Source: Lactobacillus xylocopicola (GTDB lineage Bacteria > Bacillota > Bacilli > Lactobacillales > Lactobacillaceae). From it: DNA of 64,000 nt. The notes beneath the pieces were generated by a model that was given only the letters and a program-made list of their open reading frames with translations, was not told the origin of the DNA and ran no database searches. The position numbers and the translations under genes are program-made. Positions within the stretch are counted from its first letter, which is position 1, and each line of letters opens with the position of its first letter. This document shows positions 28,481 to 37,060 of the stretch, piece after piece. The stretch is from assembly GCF_033096005.1 (NCBI RefSeq), contig NZ_AP026803.1:1110001-1174000 (forward strand), written 5' to 3'.

Positions 28481-30286
28481 TTAATCCTTAACGTTGACAG
28501 TATCGCCAAAGAGGTCTTTAGCCTGCTGCACAACTTCGTTGTCATTGTCATTGTTAACTTCTGACTGCTTTTCGTCAGTTGCACTCGTCTTGCTCTTGCT
28601 CCTTAGTTCTTCGCGATGGGTTTGCAAGAACTCCTGGCGGACCGTGAACCAATCCTTATCAGGAACCAGCACAATTTCGTATTCATGCTGGGCAAATTTG
28701 GCAATTTGTTCAGTTAAAATTGCCAGCAGATCATCATCAGAACTGGCCTTTTCAAACCAGAGGGCATACTTGCATTTCATCACTACTTGATCAGGGCTCG
28801 CCGCTACCGGTTCAAGCACATCAAGCAGGGCCCGTTGTGAAACAGCCAAAACAGACTGCAGGTCTGGCCAGACTGCTTTAATAGCCTGCAAGTCTTGTTT
28901 GGTTGCATTTTCCAATACATGATAGACCTGCTTGCGATTTTGCTGATCTTGACGGGGGGCGTTTTTGACCCGTTGGGGCGAACTAGCCGCCTTATCCGCC
29001 TGCTTAACTGGCCTAGTCTGTTTGACCGGACTTGAACTATGGTCGTCGAGATGAAAGATCTGCTCACTGCTTTTTCCGTGCTGCTTACCCCAAGCCGTAA
29101 ACTTGGTGGTCAAATCAACTACTTGCTTTTTCAAGGCCGTCACTTCAGCTTGTAAGTCGTCAGCTCCCGGTTTTTCACCTGGTTTGTTGGCCGCTGCTGC
29201 CGGTGTATTTGCTAAGGGGGTGGTGCTTTCAACCAGAAACACCTCTAAGGGAATCTGCTGCTGGTTAGTATAGCGCAAATTGCCCAAGGCCGTATTAGCT
29301 GCTGCAATCAGACCAAAATAGCGTTCTGGCGGTATATCCGCCACCTTGCTAAAAAAATCCTCATTTAAAAACTTACGTTCAGTTTGACCGCCGGTTTTAA
29401 CAGCTAGCAAGGCCTGGGTGGCTAAGTCAATAAGTTCAGTCAAGATGTTCTTGGAGCTGGCCCCCTCCTGCAACTGACTTTGAGCAAGGGTCAGGGCCCC
29501 ACTGGTATCCCGATGCAAAAGTGCCAGCAAAATTTGTTCAATTTTTTCTTTTGCGGCAAAACCGGTTATTTCCAAGGCGGCTCTATACTCAACCCGGTCT
29601 GTTTCGTAACTTAGCAGTTGGTCCAGGATACTTAACGCATCCCGCATCCCGCCATCGGCTACCTGAGCAATTACGGCCAAGGCCTGGTCATCATACTTAA
29701 CCTTTTCCTGATCCAAGATATATTGCATCCGTTCCTGCAGTTTGCTCGCACTGATACGTTTGAAGTTGTAGCGCTGCGTCCGCGAAATAATCGTCGCTGG
29801 CACCTTCTGTAATTCCGTTGTCGCTAAAATGAAAACAACGTGTTCGGGCGGCTCTTCCAATGTTTTGAGTAGGGCATTGAAGGCTCCCAGCGAGAGCATG
29901 TGCACCTCGTCAATAATATAGACCTTGTATTTTCCTTGGGTCGGCGCGTACTTGACTTTGTCGCGAATTTCCCGAATCTCATCTACCCCATTATTGGAAG
30001 CCGCATCGATCTCCATAATGTCCGCCATTGCACCCTTGTCCGCCGCCTGACAGTTGGCACACTCATTGCAAGGCTCACCATCTTGCAGGTTAGTGCAGTT
30101 CAGGGCTTTAGCAAAAATCTTAGCACACGAAGTCTTGCCCGTCCCACGCGGTCCGGCAAACAAAAATGCATGCGAAATCGTGCCACGCTTAATTGCGTTC
30201 TTTAGCGTATTGGTAATATCTTCCTGACCAACGACACTGTCAAAGGTTCGTGGCCGCCACTTGCGGTATAACGCTTGATAAGCCAT
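28481..30286 (-). CDS. dnaX: DNA polymerase III subunits gamma/tau
   Basis: Clamp-loader ATPase. Walker A GPRGTGKTS (44-52), zinc module CTNLQDGEPCNECANC, Walker B IIDEVHML and SRC-like ISRTQRYNF are intact. Domain III follows, then a variable linker (about 360-470) and a C-terminal tau-like domain. Length 601 fits a single tau-like product; I see no clear slippery heptamer. AGGAAAG precedes the start. The SRP RNA terminator is only about 17 bases upstream. Confidence 0.95.
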   Translation of the reverse strand: MAYQALYRKWRPRTFDSVVGQEDITNTLKNAIKRGTISHAFLFAGPRGTGKTSCAKIFAKALNCTNLQDGEPCNECANCQAADKGAMADIMEIDAASNNGVDEIREIRDKVKYAPTQGKYKVYIIDEVHMLSLGAFNALLKTLEEPPEHVVFILATTELQKVPATIISRTQRYNFKRISASKLQERMQYILDQEKVKYDDQALAVIAQVADGGMRDALSILDQLLSYETDRVEYRAALEITGFAAKEKIEQILLALLHRDTSGALTLAQSQLQEGASSKNILTELIDLATQALLAVKTGGQTERKFLNEDFFSKVADIPPERYFGLIAAANTALGNLRYTNQQQIPLEVFLVESTTPLANTPAAAANKPGEKPGADDLQAEVTALKKQVVDLTTKFTAWGKQHGKSSEQIFHLDDHSSSPVKQTRPVKQADKAASSPQRVKNAPRQDQQNRKQVYHVLENATKQDLQAIKAVWPDLQSVLAVSQRALLDVLEPVAASPDQVVMKCKYALWFEKASSDDDLLAILTEQIAKFAQHEYEIVLVPDKDWFTVRQEFLQTHREELRSKSKTSATDEKQSEVNNDNDNEVVQQAKDLFGDTVNVKD

Positions 30287-30299
30287 GCTCTATCTTTCC

Positions 30300-30340
30300 T
30301 AGTAAAAAACTCTTAACTCTTCGAAAGAGTTAAGAGTTTG
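30300..30340 (-). terminator. Strong terminator of the SRP RNA gene
   Basis: Perfect 15-bp stem AAACTCTTAACTCTT/AAGAGTTAAGAGTTT (30307-30321 and 30325-30339), 3-base loop, then TTTTTT on the minus strand. Confidence 0.92.
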
Positions 30341-30342
30341 TG

Positions 30343-30430
30343 AATGTCTATAAAAGGCACATGCCCGAGCAACCTTAGTGCTGCTACCTTCCGGTCCTGA
30401 CACGCTTCAGAAGTCAAACATTGCCCACAG
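30343..30430 (-). ncRNA. ffs: Small signal recognition particle RNA (4.5S/scRNA type)
   Basis: The minus strand contains the universally conserved apical core: GTGTCAGGACCGGAAGG followed by TAGCAGCAC, with partly complementary flanks (GGGCA... and ...TGCTC). This is the Ffh-binding hairpin. Ends are approximate, set by the promoter upstream and the terminator downstream. Its place between tadA and dnaX is conserved in lactobacilli. Confidence 0.92.
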
Positions 30431-30433
30431 ATA

Positions 30434-30462
30434 ATACTACCGTATTTGCCAACATTTTTCCA
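30434..30462 (-). promoter_or_regulatory. Probable SRP RNA promoter
   Basis: TGGAAA (30457-30462), 17 bases, TAGTAT (30434-30439) on the minus strand. It begins immediately after the tadA stop. Confidence 0.55.
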
Positions 30463-30990
30463 CTAATTTGTCGTATTTTTATTATTTTCACCGCTGTCAC
30501 TGATAAGTTTCTGTTGCTTTTGCTGGCGTCTAATTTCTTGAAAAAACTTTTTCAACATCTGACTCGCTTCATCCCGATACATGCCCCGAATAATCTGCGG
30601 ATGGTGGTTGAACTTGGCCACATCAAAGAGGTTGACTACACTGCCAGCTGCCCCGGCTTTAGGATCGGCAGCCCCGTAAACCACCTGCTTAAGCCGGGCA
30701 TTGATAATGGCGCCAGCACACATCGGACACGGTTCCAAGGTAACAAATAGGCTGCAATCTAACAGCCGCCAAGTGCCTAAAGTAGCGCAAGCCTGTCTGA
30801 TGGCAATCAGCTCGGCATGCTGAGTCGCATCTTGATCCAGCTCCCGGTGATTAAAGCCGGCCCCCACAACTTCTCCGTTAGCGTTTACTACAATAGCACC
30901 AATTGGGACTTCGTGCAGGTCTTGGGCCTTCTTAGCCTCGGCAAAGGCTAGTTCCATGTATTTTTTCTTTGCAGCACTTGACAAATCCAT
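30463..30990 (-). CDS. tadA: tRNA-specific adenosine deaminase TadA
   Basis: Converts A34 to inosine in tRNA-Arg(ACG). Zinc-deaminase motifs: catalytic HAE (TQHAELIAI) and PCPMCAGAI. Length 175, with a basic tail (RRQQKQQK). The start shares a base with the stop of the upstream methyltransferase gene. Confidence 0.93.
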   Translation of the reverse strand: MDLSSAAKKKYMELAFAEAKKAQDLHEVPIGAIVVNANGEVVGAGFNHRELDQDATQHAELIAIRQACATLGTWRLLDCSLFVTLEPCPMCAGAIINARLKQVVYGAADPKAGAAGSVVNLFDVAKFNHHPQIIRGMYRDEASQMLKKFFQEIRRQQKQQKLISDSGENNKNTTN

Positions 30991-31610
30991 TAATTATTCA
31001 CCGCTTGCAGAACATAATAGCCCTTGTCCCGCACCAGAATGCTACAGTTGCCAAAAGTGGCCTGCAGTAACTTACGTGCGCTCGGTTCACCCTGCTTCTT
31101 TTGGATTACGACAAGTAAAATGCCCTTTTCAACCAGGTGGTTCTTGGCTCCGGACAAAATACTTGTAACAACCGCTTTCCCAGCTCTAATTGGCGGATTA
31201 GTAACAATTAGGCCAAACTTTTTACTGGCAGCAACTTCTTCATAAACATTGGAAGAATAAATTAGCACGTTGGCAATATTGTTCACTGCGGCATTCTGCC
31301 GGGCTAAGTTAAGTCCCCGCTCGTTAACATCGACCATTTCGACCGTCTGCTCAGGCCAGAACTTAGCCGCAAAGAGGCCTAAAGGGCCATACCCAGTTCC
31401 GACGTCGAGAATATTGCAAGGCGGAAAATCAAGCCCTACCATCTGCTTAAGCAAAACGCCCGTCCCATAGTCAACCTGCAACTTCGAAAAGACTCCAGCG
31501 TCAGTTGTGAATTTCAGGTCTATTCCATTTACCTGGTAGTCAACCACATGCTCATCGTGCTTGGAGGTTGGATTACTTTCAAAGTACATTTGATTTTTTG
31601 TCTCAGTCAT
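30990..31610 (-). CDS. Class I SAM-dependent methyltransferase, RsmC-like
   Basis: A 206-residue methyltransferase with SAM-binding motif ILDVGTGYGPLGLFAA and catalytic NPPIRAGK, the N-P-P-x-R form seen in RsmC/RlmG-type guanine-N2 rRNA methyltransferases. Only one domain is present, as in the short Firmicutes RsmC-like proteins. It overlaps tadA by one base. The exact rRNA target is not deducible. Confidence 0.85.
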   Translation of the reverse strand: MTETKNQMYFESNPTSKHDEHVVDYQVNGIDLKFTTDAGVFSKLQVDYGTGVLLKQMVGLDFPPCNILDVGTGYGPLGLFAAKFWPEQTVEMVDVNERGLNLARQNAAVNNIANVLIYSSNVYEEVAASKKFGLIVTNPPIRAGKAVVTSILSGAKNHLVEKGILLVVIQKKQGEPSARKLLQATFGNCSILVRDKGYYVLQAVNN

Positions 31611-31728
31611 TATTTGCTCGTTTCTAAAACACTATTCTTGAGATAATTTTACCGAACCAGCGGTTTTTTGCAAATTTATTGCCAAACTCGACGAATTATT
31701 TAACACTAGGAACACAAACTCGAAAAAC

Positions 31729-31772
31729 ACAAAAAGGCGCAAGCCCAAATCGTTGAGCTTACGCCTTTTTTG
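31729..31772. terminator. Bidirectional terminator after rplL
   Basis: Stem AAAAAGGCGCAAGC/GCTTACGCCTTTTTT (one mismatch) with a 12-base loop, 26 bases after the rplL stop and facing the upstream region of the RsmC-like gene. Confidence 0.85.
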
Positions 31773-31797
31773 ATTGCTTGGTCCAGTTGGACTGTAA

Positions 31798-32163
31798 CTA
31801 TTTAAGCGTTACAGAAGCGCCAACTTCTTCAAGCTTAGCTTTAATGTCGTTAGCTTCATCTTCAGAAACGCCTTCCTTAACGTTCTTAGGAGCGCCATCA
31901 ACAAGATCCTTTGAGTCCTTAAGGCCAAGTCCAGTGAGATCACGAACAACCTTAATAACCTTAACTTTTTCTTGACCTGCTTCAGTCAATTCAACATCGT
32001 ATGATGATTTAGCGGCAGCATCGCCACCAGCAGCACCAGCTGCGGCAACAGGCGCAGCAGCAGTAACGCCAAATTCATCTTCAATCGCCTTTACCAGGTC
32101 GTTTAATTCAAGAATTGAAGCATTTTTCAAGTCTTCAATAATCTTTTCAGTATCTAAAGCCAT
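31798..32163 (-). CDS. rplL: 50S ribosomal protein L7/L12 (bL12)
   Basis: Ribosomal stalk protein that recruits GTPase factors. N-terminal dimer domain ([26 protein letters not shown]), Ala/Gly hinge ([16 protein letters not shown]) and globular domain with [25 protein letters not shown]. Length 121. It follows rplJ in a two-gene operon. Confidence 0.98.
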   Translation of the reverse strand: MALDTEKIIEDLKNASILELNDLVKAIEDEFGVTAAAPVAAAGAAGGDAAAKSSYDVELTEAGQEKVKVIKVVRDLTGLGLKDSKDLVDGAPKNVKEGVSEDEANDIKAKLEEVGASVTLK

Positions 32164-32205
32164 ACTTATGTATCCTCCGAAATTTAATATTCAAAATTAT
32201 AGTTC

Positions 32206-32715
32206 TTATTCTGCAGCTTCATCTTTTGAATCAGCAACAGCTTTAACAGCATATGCGACGTTGCGAACAGGTGCTTGCAATACAGAAATAAGCATTGACA
32301 GCAGGCCTTCGCGTCCAGGGATAGCGGCAAGAGATTTGATTTCTTCTTTCGAAGTTACCTTACCTTCCAGCATACCACCCTTAATTTCAAGAACGTCGAA
32401 ATCATCCTCGTATTTAGAAACAATCCGGGCTGGTTCAGTAACGTCTTCTGCATTATCAGTATAGATAACAGCAGTCGGACCAACAAAAGTATCATTAAGA
32501 CCTTCCATGCCAGCTTTAGCAGCAGCACGTCTAAGGTATGTGTTCTTGATAACCTTCATCTTGACATCGTTATCACGAAGTTCCTTACGCATGTTAGTTA
32601 CTTCTTCAACCGTTAACCCAAGGTAGTTAATTACCAAAACGGCCTTGGCAGCCTTAAGTTCTTCAGCAATCGCATCAACGAGTTTTTCTTTTTCAGCAAT
32701 AGCAGCTTTACTCAA
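32206..32715 (-). CDS. rplJ: 50S ribosomal protein L10 (uL10)
   Basis: Anchors L7/L12 dimers to the ribosome. Contains INYLGLTVEEVTNMRKELRD and KNTYLRRAA, with the C-terminal helix that carries L12. Length 169. The start is TTG (32713-32715), supported by GGAGGTG 7 bases upstream. An L10 leader precedes it, so the operon is probably autoregulated. Confidence 0.97.
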   Translation of the reverse strand: MSKAAIAEKEKLVDAIAEELKAAKAVLVINYLGLTVEEVTNMRKELRDNDVKMKVIKNTYLRRAAAKAGMEGLNDTFVGPTAVIYTDNAEDVTEPARIVSKYEDDFDVLEIKGGMLEGKVTSKEEIKSLAAIPGREGLLSMLISVLQAPVRNVAYAVKAVADSKDEAAE

Positions 32716-32764
32716 TCAAATTCACCTCCACTAATTAAATTTGTTAATAAATTCCATTAGGCCT

Positions 32765-32875
32765 AAAAAAACTCCATGCCAAGCAAGACATGGAGGATTA
32801 ATATCTTCATTATCTTCTGGCCTCGGCGGGAAATTAAGGCTTACGCCACCCGAGTCTTAGGTAGAATTTACTTAA
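32765..32875 (-). ncRNA. Ribosomal protein L10 leader with terminator hairpin
   Basis: The minus-strand leader contains CCTAAGACTCGGGTGGCG, then TAAGCCTTAATTTCCC and GCCGAGG, matching the Firmicutes L10 leader motif. It ends in a 7-bp CTCCATG/CATGGAG hairpin (32772-32778 and 32789-32795) followed by TTTTTTTAGG. L10(L12)4 binding to the leader is the known autoregulation; the terminal hairpin suggests control by premature termination. Confidence 0.85.
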
Positions 32876-32878
32876 TTA

Positions 32879-32907
32879 ACTATAGCAGGGCAAGCGCCCA
32901 AATGCAA
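32879..32907 (-). promoter_or_regulatory. rplJ-rplL promoter
   Basis: TTGCAT (32902-32907), 17 bases, TATAGT (32879-32884) on the minus strand. It abuts the phoU stop codon. Confidence 0.85.
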
Positions 32908-32908
32908 G

Positions 32909-33577
32909 TTATTTCTTACCACTTTCCATCAGTTCAAATAATTCCCCTGAGGTCTTGTAAATAACCCAACTAGCAATATTGACGATGTGGTCGCTAATTC
33001 TCTCTAGCAGCCGGATAATGACAAAATAACTGGCTGAGGCGACCGCAGCATTGGGGTCTTTTTCTACACCATCAATAATCAATTTGCGCGCTTTTTTATA
33101 GTCCGCATACACTTCCTGGTGGCCACTGACCATTGCTCGAGCCGTCTGTTCGTCTTCTTGAACATAAGCGGTCAAAACCTGGATCAGCATCGTACGTACC
33201 TGGTGCGTCATTTGCGAAATAATGGTCTCTACGTCAGCGATCCGCGGATTACCCTTCACCCTAACCGTTTCAACGGCAATACTGTTGGCATTCTCGCCAA
33301 TCCGTTCTAAGTCCGTAGTTGCCTTCAAGATACTAATCACAACCCGAAAGTCAGTGGCGACCGGTTGCTGCAAAGCCATTAGCGACAGGGCCTTTTTTTC
33401 AATCTTAATCGCCTCTTTGGCAACTTCCTTGTCTTCGGCAATCATTTCTTGGGCAATCTTTTTATCGTGGTCGACAAACGAGCGCGTCCCTTTGTCAATT
33501 AGGTCATTGACCAAGACCCCTAATTCCATAAACCGGGTATTTAACTTCTTTAATTCATCTAAAAATATTTCGTGCAT
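32909..33577 (-). CDS. phoU: Phosphate transport system regulator PhoU
   Basis: Cytoplasmic two-lobed helical protein linking the Pst transporter to phosphate signalling. Two PhoU repeats are visible, with metal-site helices EDKEVAKEAIKIEKKAL and the ATTDLERIGENANSIA / LERISDHIVNIASW signatures. Length 222. Last gene of pstS-C-A-B-B-phoU, 14 bases after pstB. Confidence 0.95.
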   Translation of the reverse strand: MHEIFLDELKKLNTRFMELGVLVNDLIDKGTRSFVDHDKKIAQEMIAEDKEVAKEAIKIEKKALSLMALQQPVATDFRVVISILKATTDLERIGENANSIAVETVRVKGNPRIADVETIISQMTHQVRTMLIQVLTAYVQEDEQTARAMVSGHQEVYADYKKARKLIIDGVEKDPNAAVASASYFVIIRLLERISDHIVNIASWVIYKTSGELFELMESGKK

Positions 33578-33591
33578 AATCCACCTCTACT

Positions 33592-34347
33592 CTATCCAAA
33601 GCGACCATTAAGATAATTACTAGTAATTTCTTTTTTAGGTGCCATAAACATCTCTTCTGTTGTTCCCACTTCAATCAGATTACCGTCCATCAAAAAGGCC
33701 ACTTGGTCGGCTACCCGGCTAGCCTGCTGCAGATTGTGTGTCACCATAATAAAAGTGTATTTCTGCTTTAGGCCGGTCAAAGTTTCCTCAATTTCGGCAC
33801 TGGAAATCGGGTCAAGGGCCGAAGTTGGTTCATCAAGTAGCACCACTTCGGGTCTAATTGCGAGGGCTCGAGCAATACAGATACGCTGCTGCTGGCCGCC
33901 AGAAAAGGCCATGGCATTCCGTTGCAAGTTATCCTTCGTTTCTTCCCAGATGGCGGCCTGCTTCAGGCTCTCTTCCACCCGTTGATCGATCAGGTCCTTG
34001 TCCCTAACGCCAGCCACACGCAGTCCATAGGCTACATTGTCATAAACCGAAAAAGGAAATGGCGTCGGTTGCTGAAAGACCATCCCGACCCGTTTACGCA
34101 GAGCAACTAAGTCCAGGTGATGATCATAAATATTTTTACCTTCCAGCGTAATCCTGCCCCTGATCTTGATGTTGTCAATATCGTCGTTCATGCGGTTAAG
34201 GCAGCGCAGAAAAGTCGACTTACCACAGCCGGAAGGTCCAATTAAAGCCGTCAACTTCCGGTCGGGAAAAGCAAGGGTAATTCCATGTAGTGCTTCATAC
34301 TTACCGTAATTTAATTTAACGTTTTCGGCTTCCATCACATTTGTCAT
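33592..34347 (-). CDS. pstB: Phosphate ABC transporter ATP-binding protein PstB (copy 2)
   Basis: ATPase of the high-affinity phosphate importer. Walker A GPSGCGKST (37-45), signature FSGGQQQR (first residue F rather than L), Walker B VVLLDEPTSALDP and H-switch MVTHN. Length 251. It is the second of two adjacent, clearly divergent pstB copies. Confidence 0.95.
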   Translation of the reverse strand: MTNVMEAENVKLNYGKYEALHGITLAFPDRKLTALIGPSGCGKSTFLRCLNRMNDDIDNIKIRGRITLEGKNIYDHHLDLVALRKRVGMVFQQPTPFPFSVYDNVAYGLRVAGVRDKDLIDQRVEESLKQAAIWEETKDNLQRNAMAFSGGQQQRICIARALAIRPEVVLLDEPTSALDPISSAEIEETLTGLKQKYTFIMVTHNLQQASRVADQVAFLMDGNLIEVGTTEEMFMAPKKEITSNYLNGRFG

Positions 34348-34359
34348 CTTGCTGCTCCT

Positions 34360-35157
34360 TTATCCAAAACTACCCTGAATGTACTTCTCCGTGATTTCAC
34401 CTTGAGGATTGGTAAAAATATTGGTAGTAGTGTCATATTCAAGGGCGTGCCCTAAGTGGAAGAAGGCAGTATACTCACTAATTCGTGAGGCCTGCTGCAT
34501 GTTGTGGGTTACCATAACCATCGTGTACTTCTTACGCAACTGCTTCAAGGTGTCCTCCAGTTTAGCCGTTGAAACCGGATCAAGGGCACTGGCCGGCTCA
34601 TCTAACAGCAAAACTTCCGGCTTGAGTGCAATTGCCCGAGCAATGCACAGACGCTGCTGTTGACCACCCGATAGGGCTAATGCACTCTGGTCAAGCTTGT
34701 CTTTAACCTCATCCCAGAGGGCGGCGGCCCGCAAACTCTCCTCAACAATCTGGTCTAATTTTTGCTTGTCCTGCTGACCATTGGCCTTCAGCGCATAAAC
34801 AATATTCTCCCTGATTGACTTAGGAAAAGGATTGGGCTTTTGAAAGACCATCCCAATTGCCTTGCGTAGTTCATAGACATTGACCTTTTTCTGGTTGACA
34901 TTAAGGTCATGAAACATGATCTGACCATCGACCCGGGCAACCCGGTCATTCATCCGATTGAGTGACCGCAAGAAAGTTGACTTCCCTGAACCCGATGCCC
35001 CGATGAGGGCAGTAATAGTGTTTTTCTTAAAACCTAAGCTAACCTCAAATAATTTTTGGATAGTACCACCGTAGAAAACCGACAAATCTTGCGTATAAAT
35101 CGCACAGTCATCTTCGCTGAAGGTCTTAATATGCCGTGCTTGCTCTAAATTATCCAT
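34360..35157 (-). CDS. pstB: Phosphate ABC transporter ATP-binding protein PstB (copy 1)
   Basis: Paralogue of the downstream pstB. Walker A GASGSGKST, signature LSGGQQQR, Walker B VLLLDEPASALDP and MVTHNMQQASR. Length 265 with a slightly longer N-terminus. Two pstB genes in one pst operon are common in Firmicutes; both keep every ATPase motif. Confidence 0.95.
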   Translation of the reverse strand: MDNLEQARHIKTFSEDDCAIYTQDLSVFYGGTIQKLFEVSLGFKKNTITALIGASGSGKSTFLRSLNRMNDRVARVDGQIMFHDLNVNQKKVNVYELRKAIGMVFQKPNPFPKSIRENIVYALKANGQQDKQKLDQIVEESLRAAALWDEVKDKLDQSALALSGGQQQRLCIARAIALKPEVLLLDEPASALDPVSTAKLEDTLKQLRKKYTMVMVTHNMQQASRISEYTAFFHLGHALEYDTTTNIFTNPQGEITEKYIQGSFG

Positions 35158-35166
35158 ATGACTTCC

Positions 35167-36060
35167 TTATTTAATCTTAGCCGCGGTTAACCGGCGGTAA
35201 AGCCAGTTGCCCAGGGCGCGTGCGCCAAAGTTAAACATAATTACCACAATTACCAGTAAGGCCGAAGTGGCGGCTGAAACAAGGTTAACATCTGGAATAA
35301 TGCCTTCCGTATTAACCTTCCAGATATGCACTGCCAATGTTTCGGCTGGCCGCATCACGTTTAAAAAGCTGGTCGGACTAAACGGGTTCCAGTTGGAATA
35401 GTCGACGGTCGACCCACTCTGACCAGCAGTATAAATCAGAGCCGCCGCTTCACCAAAGACGCGGCCGGCGCTTAAAATTACGCCCGTGATAATGCCAGGA
35501 AGAGCTGCTGGCAGAACAATGCCTCGGATAGTCTTCCAATTAGAAAGACCTAGCGCCCAGCCAGCCTCACGCTGGGTCTGAGGCACGCCCTTGATTGCTT
35601 CTTCAATGTTACTAGTCAAGATTGGTAGGTTGAAGAAGGTCAGTGCTAACGCGCCCGCAATAATAGAAAAGCCGAGACCGAATTGAACTACAAATAACAG
35701 GTAGCCAAATAGTCCGACGACAATTGATGGTAGCGAACTCAGAATTTCAATGGTAGTTCTGATCAACTGCGTCAACCAGGTGTCACCAGCATATTCAGCC
35801 AAGTAGATGGCCGCGCCCAGTGCAATCGGAAAAGAGATTAGCAAAGTGAGTAGCAACAAGTACAGCGAGTTAAAAAGTTGGTCGCGGACACCGCCGCCTG
35901 CTTCAAAAGAAGAGGCTGTCGCGGTCAGGAAGTGCCAGGACAGGTGGGGCAAGCCTGAAATGAGAATATTGCCAATGATTCCAACCAATAGCAGAATAAC
36001 AATGCCCACCAGAAAATAAATGACGCCCGTAGCAATCCGGTTAGTTTTTTTTGAATTCAT
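35167..36060 (-). CDS. pstA: Phosphate ABC transporter permease PstA
   Basis: Integral membrane subunit with six predicted helices. The cytoplasmic EAA-type loop (PQTQREAGWALGLSNWKTIRGIVLPAALPGI) contacts PstB. Length 297. It is 6 bases downstream of pstC. Confidence 0.95.
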   Translation of the reverse strand: MNSKKTNRIATGVIYFLVGIVILLLVGIIGNILISGLPHLSWHFLTATASSFEAGGGVRDQLFNSLYLLLLTLLISFPIALGAAIYLAEYAGDTWLTQLIRTTIEILSSLPSIVVGLFGYLLFVVQFGLGFSIIAGALALTFFNLPILTSNIEEAIKGVPQTQREAGWALGLSNWKTIRGIVLPAALPGIITGVILSAGRVFGEAAALIYTAGQSGSTVDYSNWNPFSPTSFLNVMRPAETLAVHIWKVNTEGIIPDVNLVSAATSALLVIVVIMFNFGARALGNWLYRRLTAAKIK

Positions 36061-36066
36061 AGGCCT

Positions 36067-37059
36067 TTAACTCTTCTTTCCAATCAAGTGTACTAAAAAG
36101 TTGAACACCAGAGACATGACAAGTAACAACAGGGCCAAAGACCACAGTGCATTATTAGGCAGGGTGCCCATGACGGTGTTTCCCATTTGACTAGTCAACT
36201 GACTAGTTAAGGTAGCAGCTGGACTGACCAAATTAGCTGGCATTAAGACTGCATTACCAATTGCCATCTGCACAGCCAGAGCCTCGCCAAAGGCCCGCGC
36301 CATGCCAAAGATGACTGCGGTCATAATCCGTGCTCGGGCAGCCCGTAAGACAACGTGAAAAATAGTCTGCCACTGCGTTGCGCCAAGAGCGGCTGAAGAT
36401 TTCCGCAATTCTTTGGGAACAGCCTTGAAAGCATCAACCGTGAGCGAGGTAATTGTCGGTAAGACCATTACAAATAAAATCAGTGTGGCCGTTAAAATAC
36501 CAAAACCGGTACCACCAAAAATTTTCCTGACGGCCGGAACAATAACGGTTAAGCCCAAGAAACCATATACCACTGACGGAATACCAACTAGTAGTTCCAT
36601 CACAGATTGCAAGAGGCGCACTTTCCGGCCCGATTCATATTCGGTCATAAAAAGCGCTACCGCAATAGAAAATGGCGTAGCTAAAAGCGCTGCTAGCAGG
36701 GTCACTGCAAAAGAGGTGACAATCATGGCAGCTGCTCCTACGTGTTCTTTACCAGCACTTGGGTTCCAATCAGTCGTAAAGAGAAAATGAAAGACATTTA
36801 CCCTATCAGCAAAAAAGGTGGCCAACCCCCGCAAGCCGACAAAGCCAATAATGGCAACAATCAAAATCCCAATTAAGCCAATTGCCAACAGGGTTAACCC
36901 TTTGCCCCAACGCTCTTGCCGCGTTTCCTTAGATGGCTTGGTTAAGCGTGCAATATCAATATCCTGAGGGTCAATACCCTTGAACTTGACGTGTGGTACC
37001 TTTTGCTGGGCAATTGCCTTTTCGACCACTTTTTGCAAATCTTGTTTCTTTTTTCCCAT
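36067..37059 (-). CDS. pstC: Phosphate ABC transporter permease PstC
   Basis: Second permease subunit, six core helices plus an extended charged N-terminal cytoplasmic segment of about 45 residues (KKKQDLQKVVEKAIAQQ). The EAA loop is VPKELRKSSAALGATQWQT. Length 330. Follows pstS with a single base between stop and start. Confidence 0.95.
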   Translation of the reverse strand: MGKKKQDLQKVVEKAIAQQKVPHVKFKGIDPQDIDIARLTKPSKETRQERWGKGLTLLAIGLIGILIVAIIGFVGLRGLATFFADRVNVFHFLFTTDWNPSAGKEHVGAAAMIVTSFAVTLLAALLATPFSIAVALFMTEYESGRKVRLLQSVMELLVGIPSVVYGFLGLTVIVPAVRKIFGGTGFGILTATLILFVMVLPTITSLTVDAFKAVPKELRKSSAALGATQWQTIFHVVLRAARARIMTAVIFGMARAFGEALAVQMAIGNAVLMPANLVSPAATLTSQLTSQMGNTVMGTLPNNALWSLALLLLVMSLVFNFLVHLIGKKS

Positions 37060-37060
37060 C

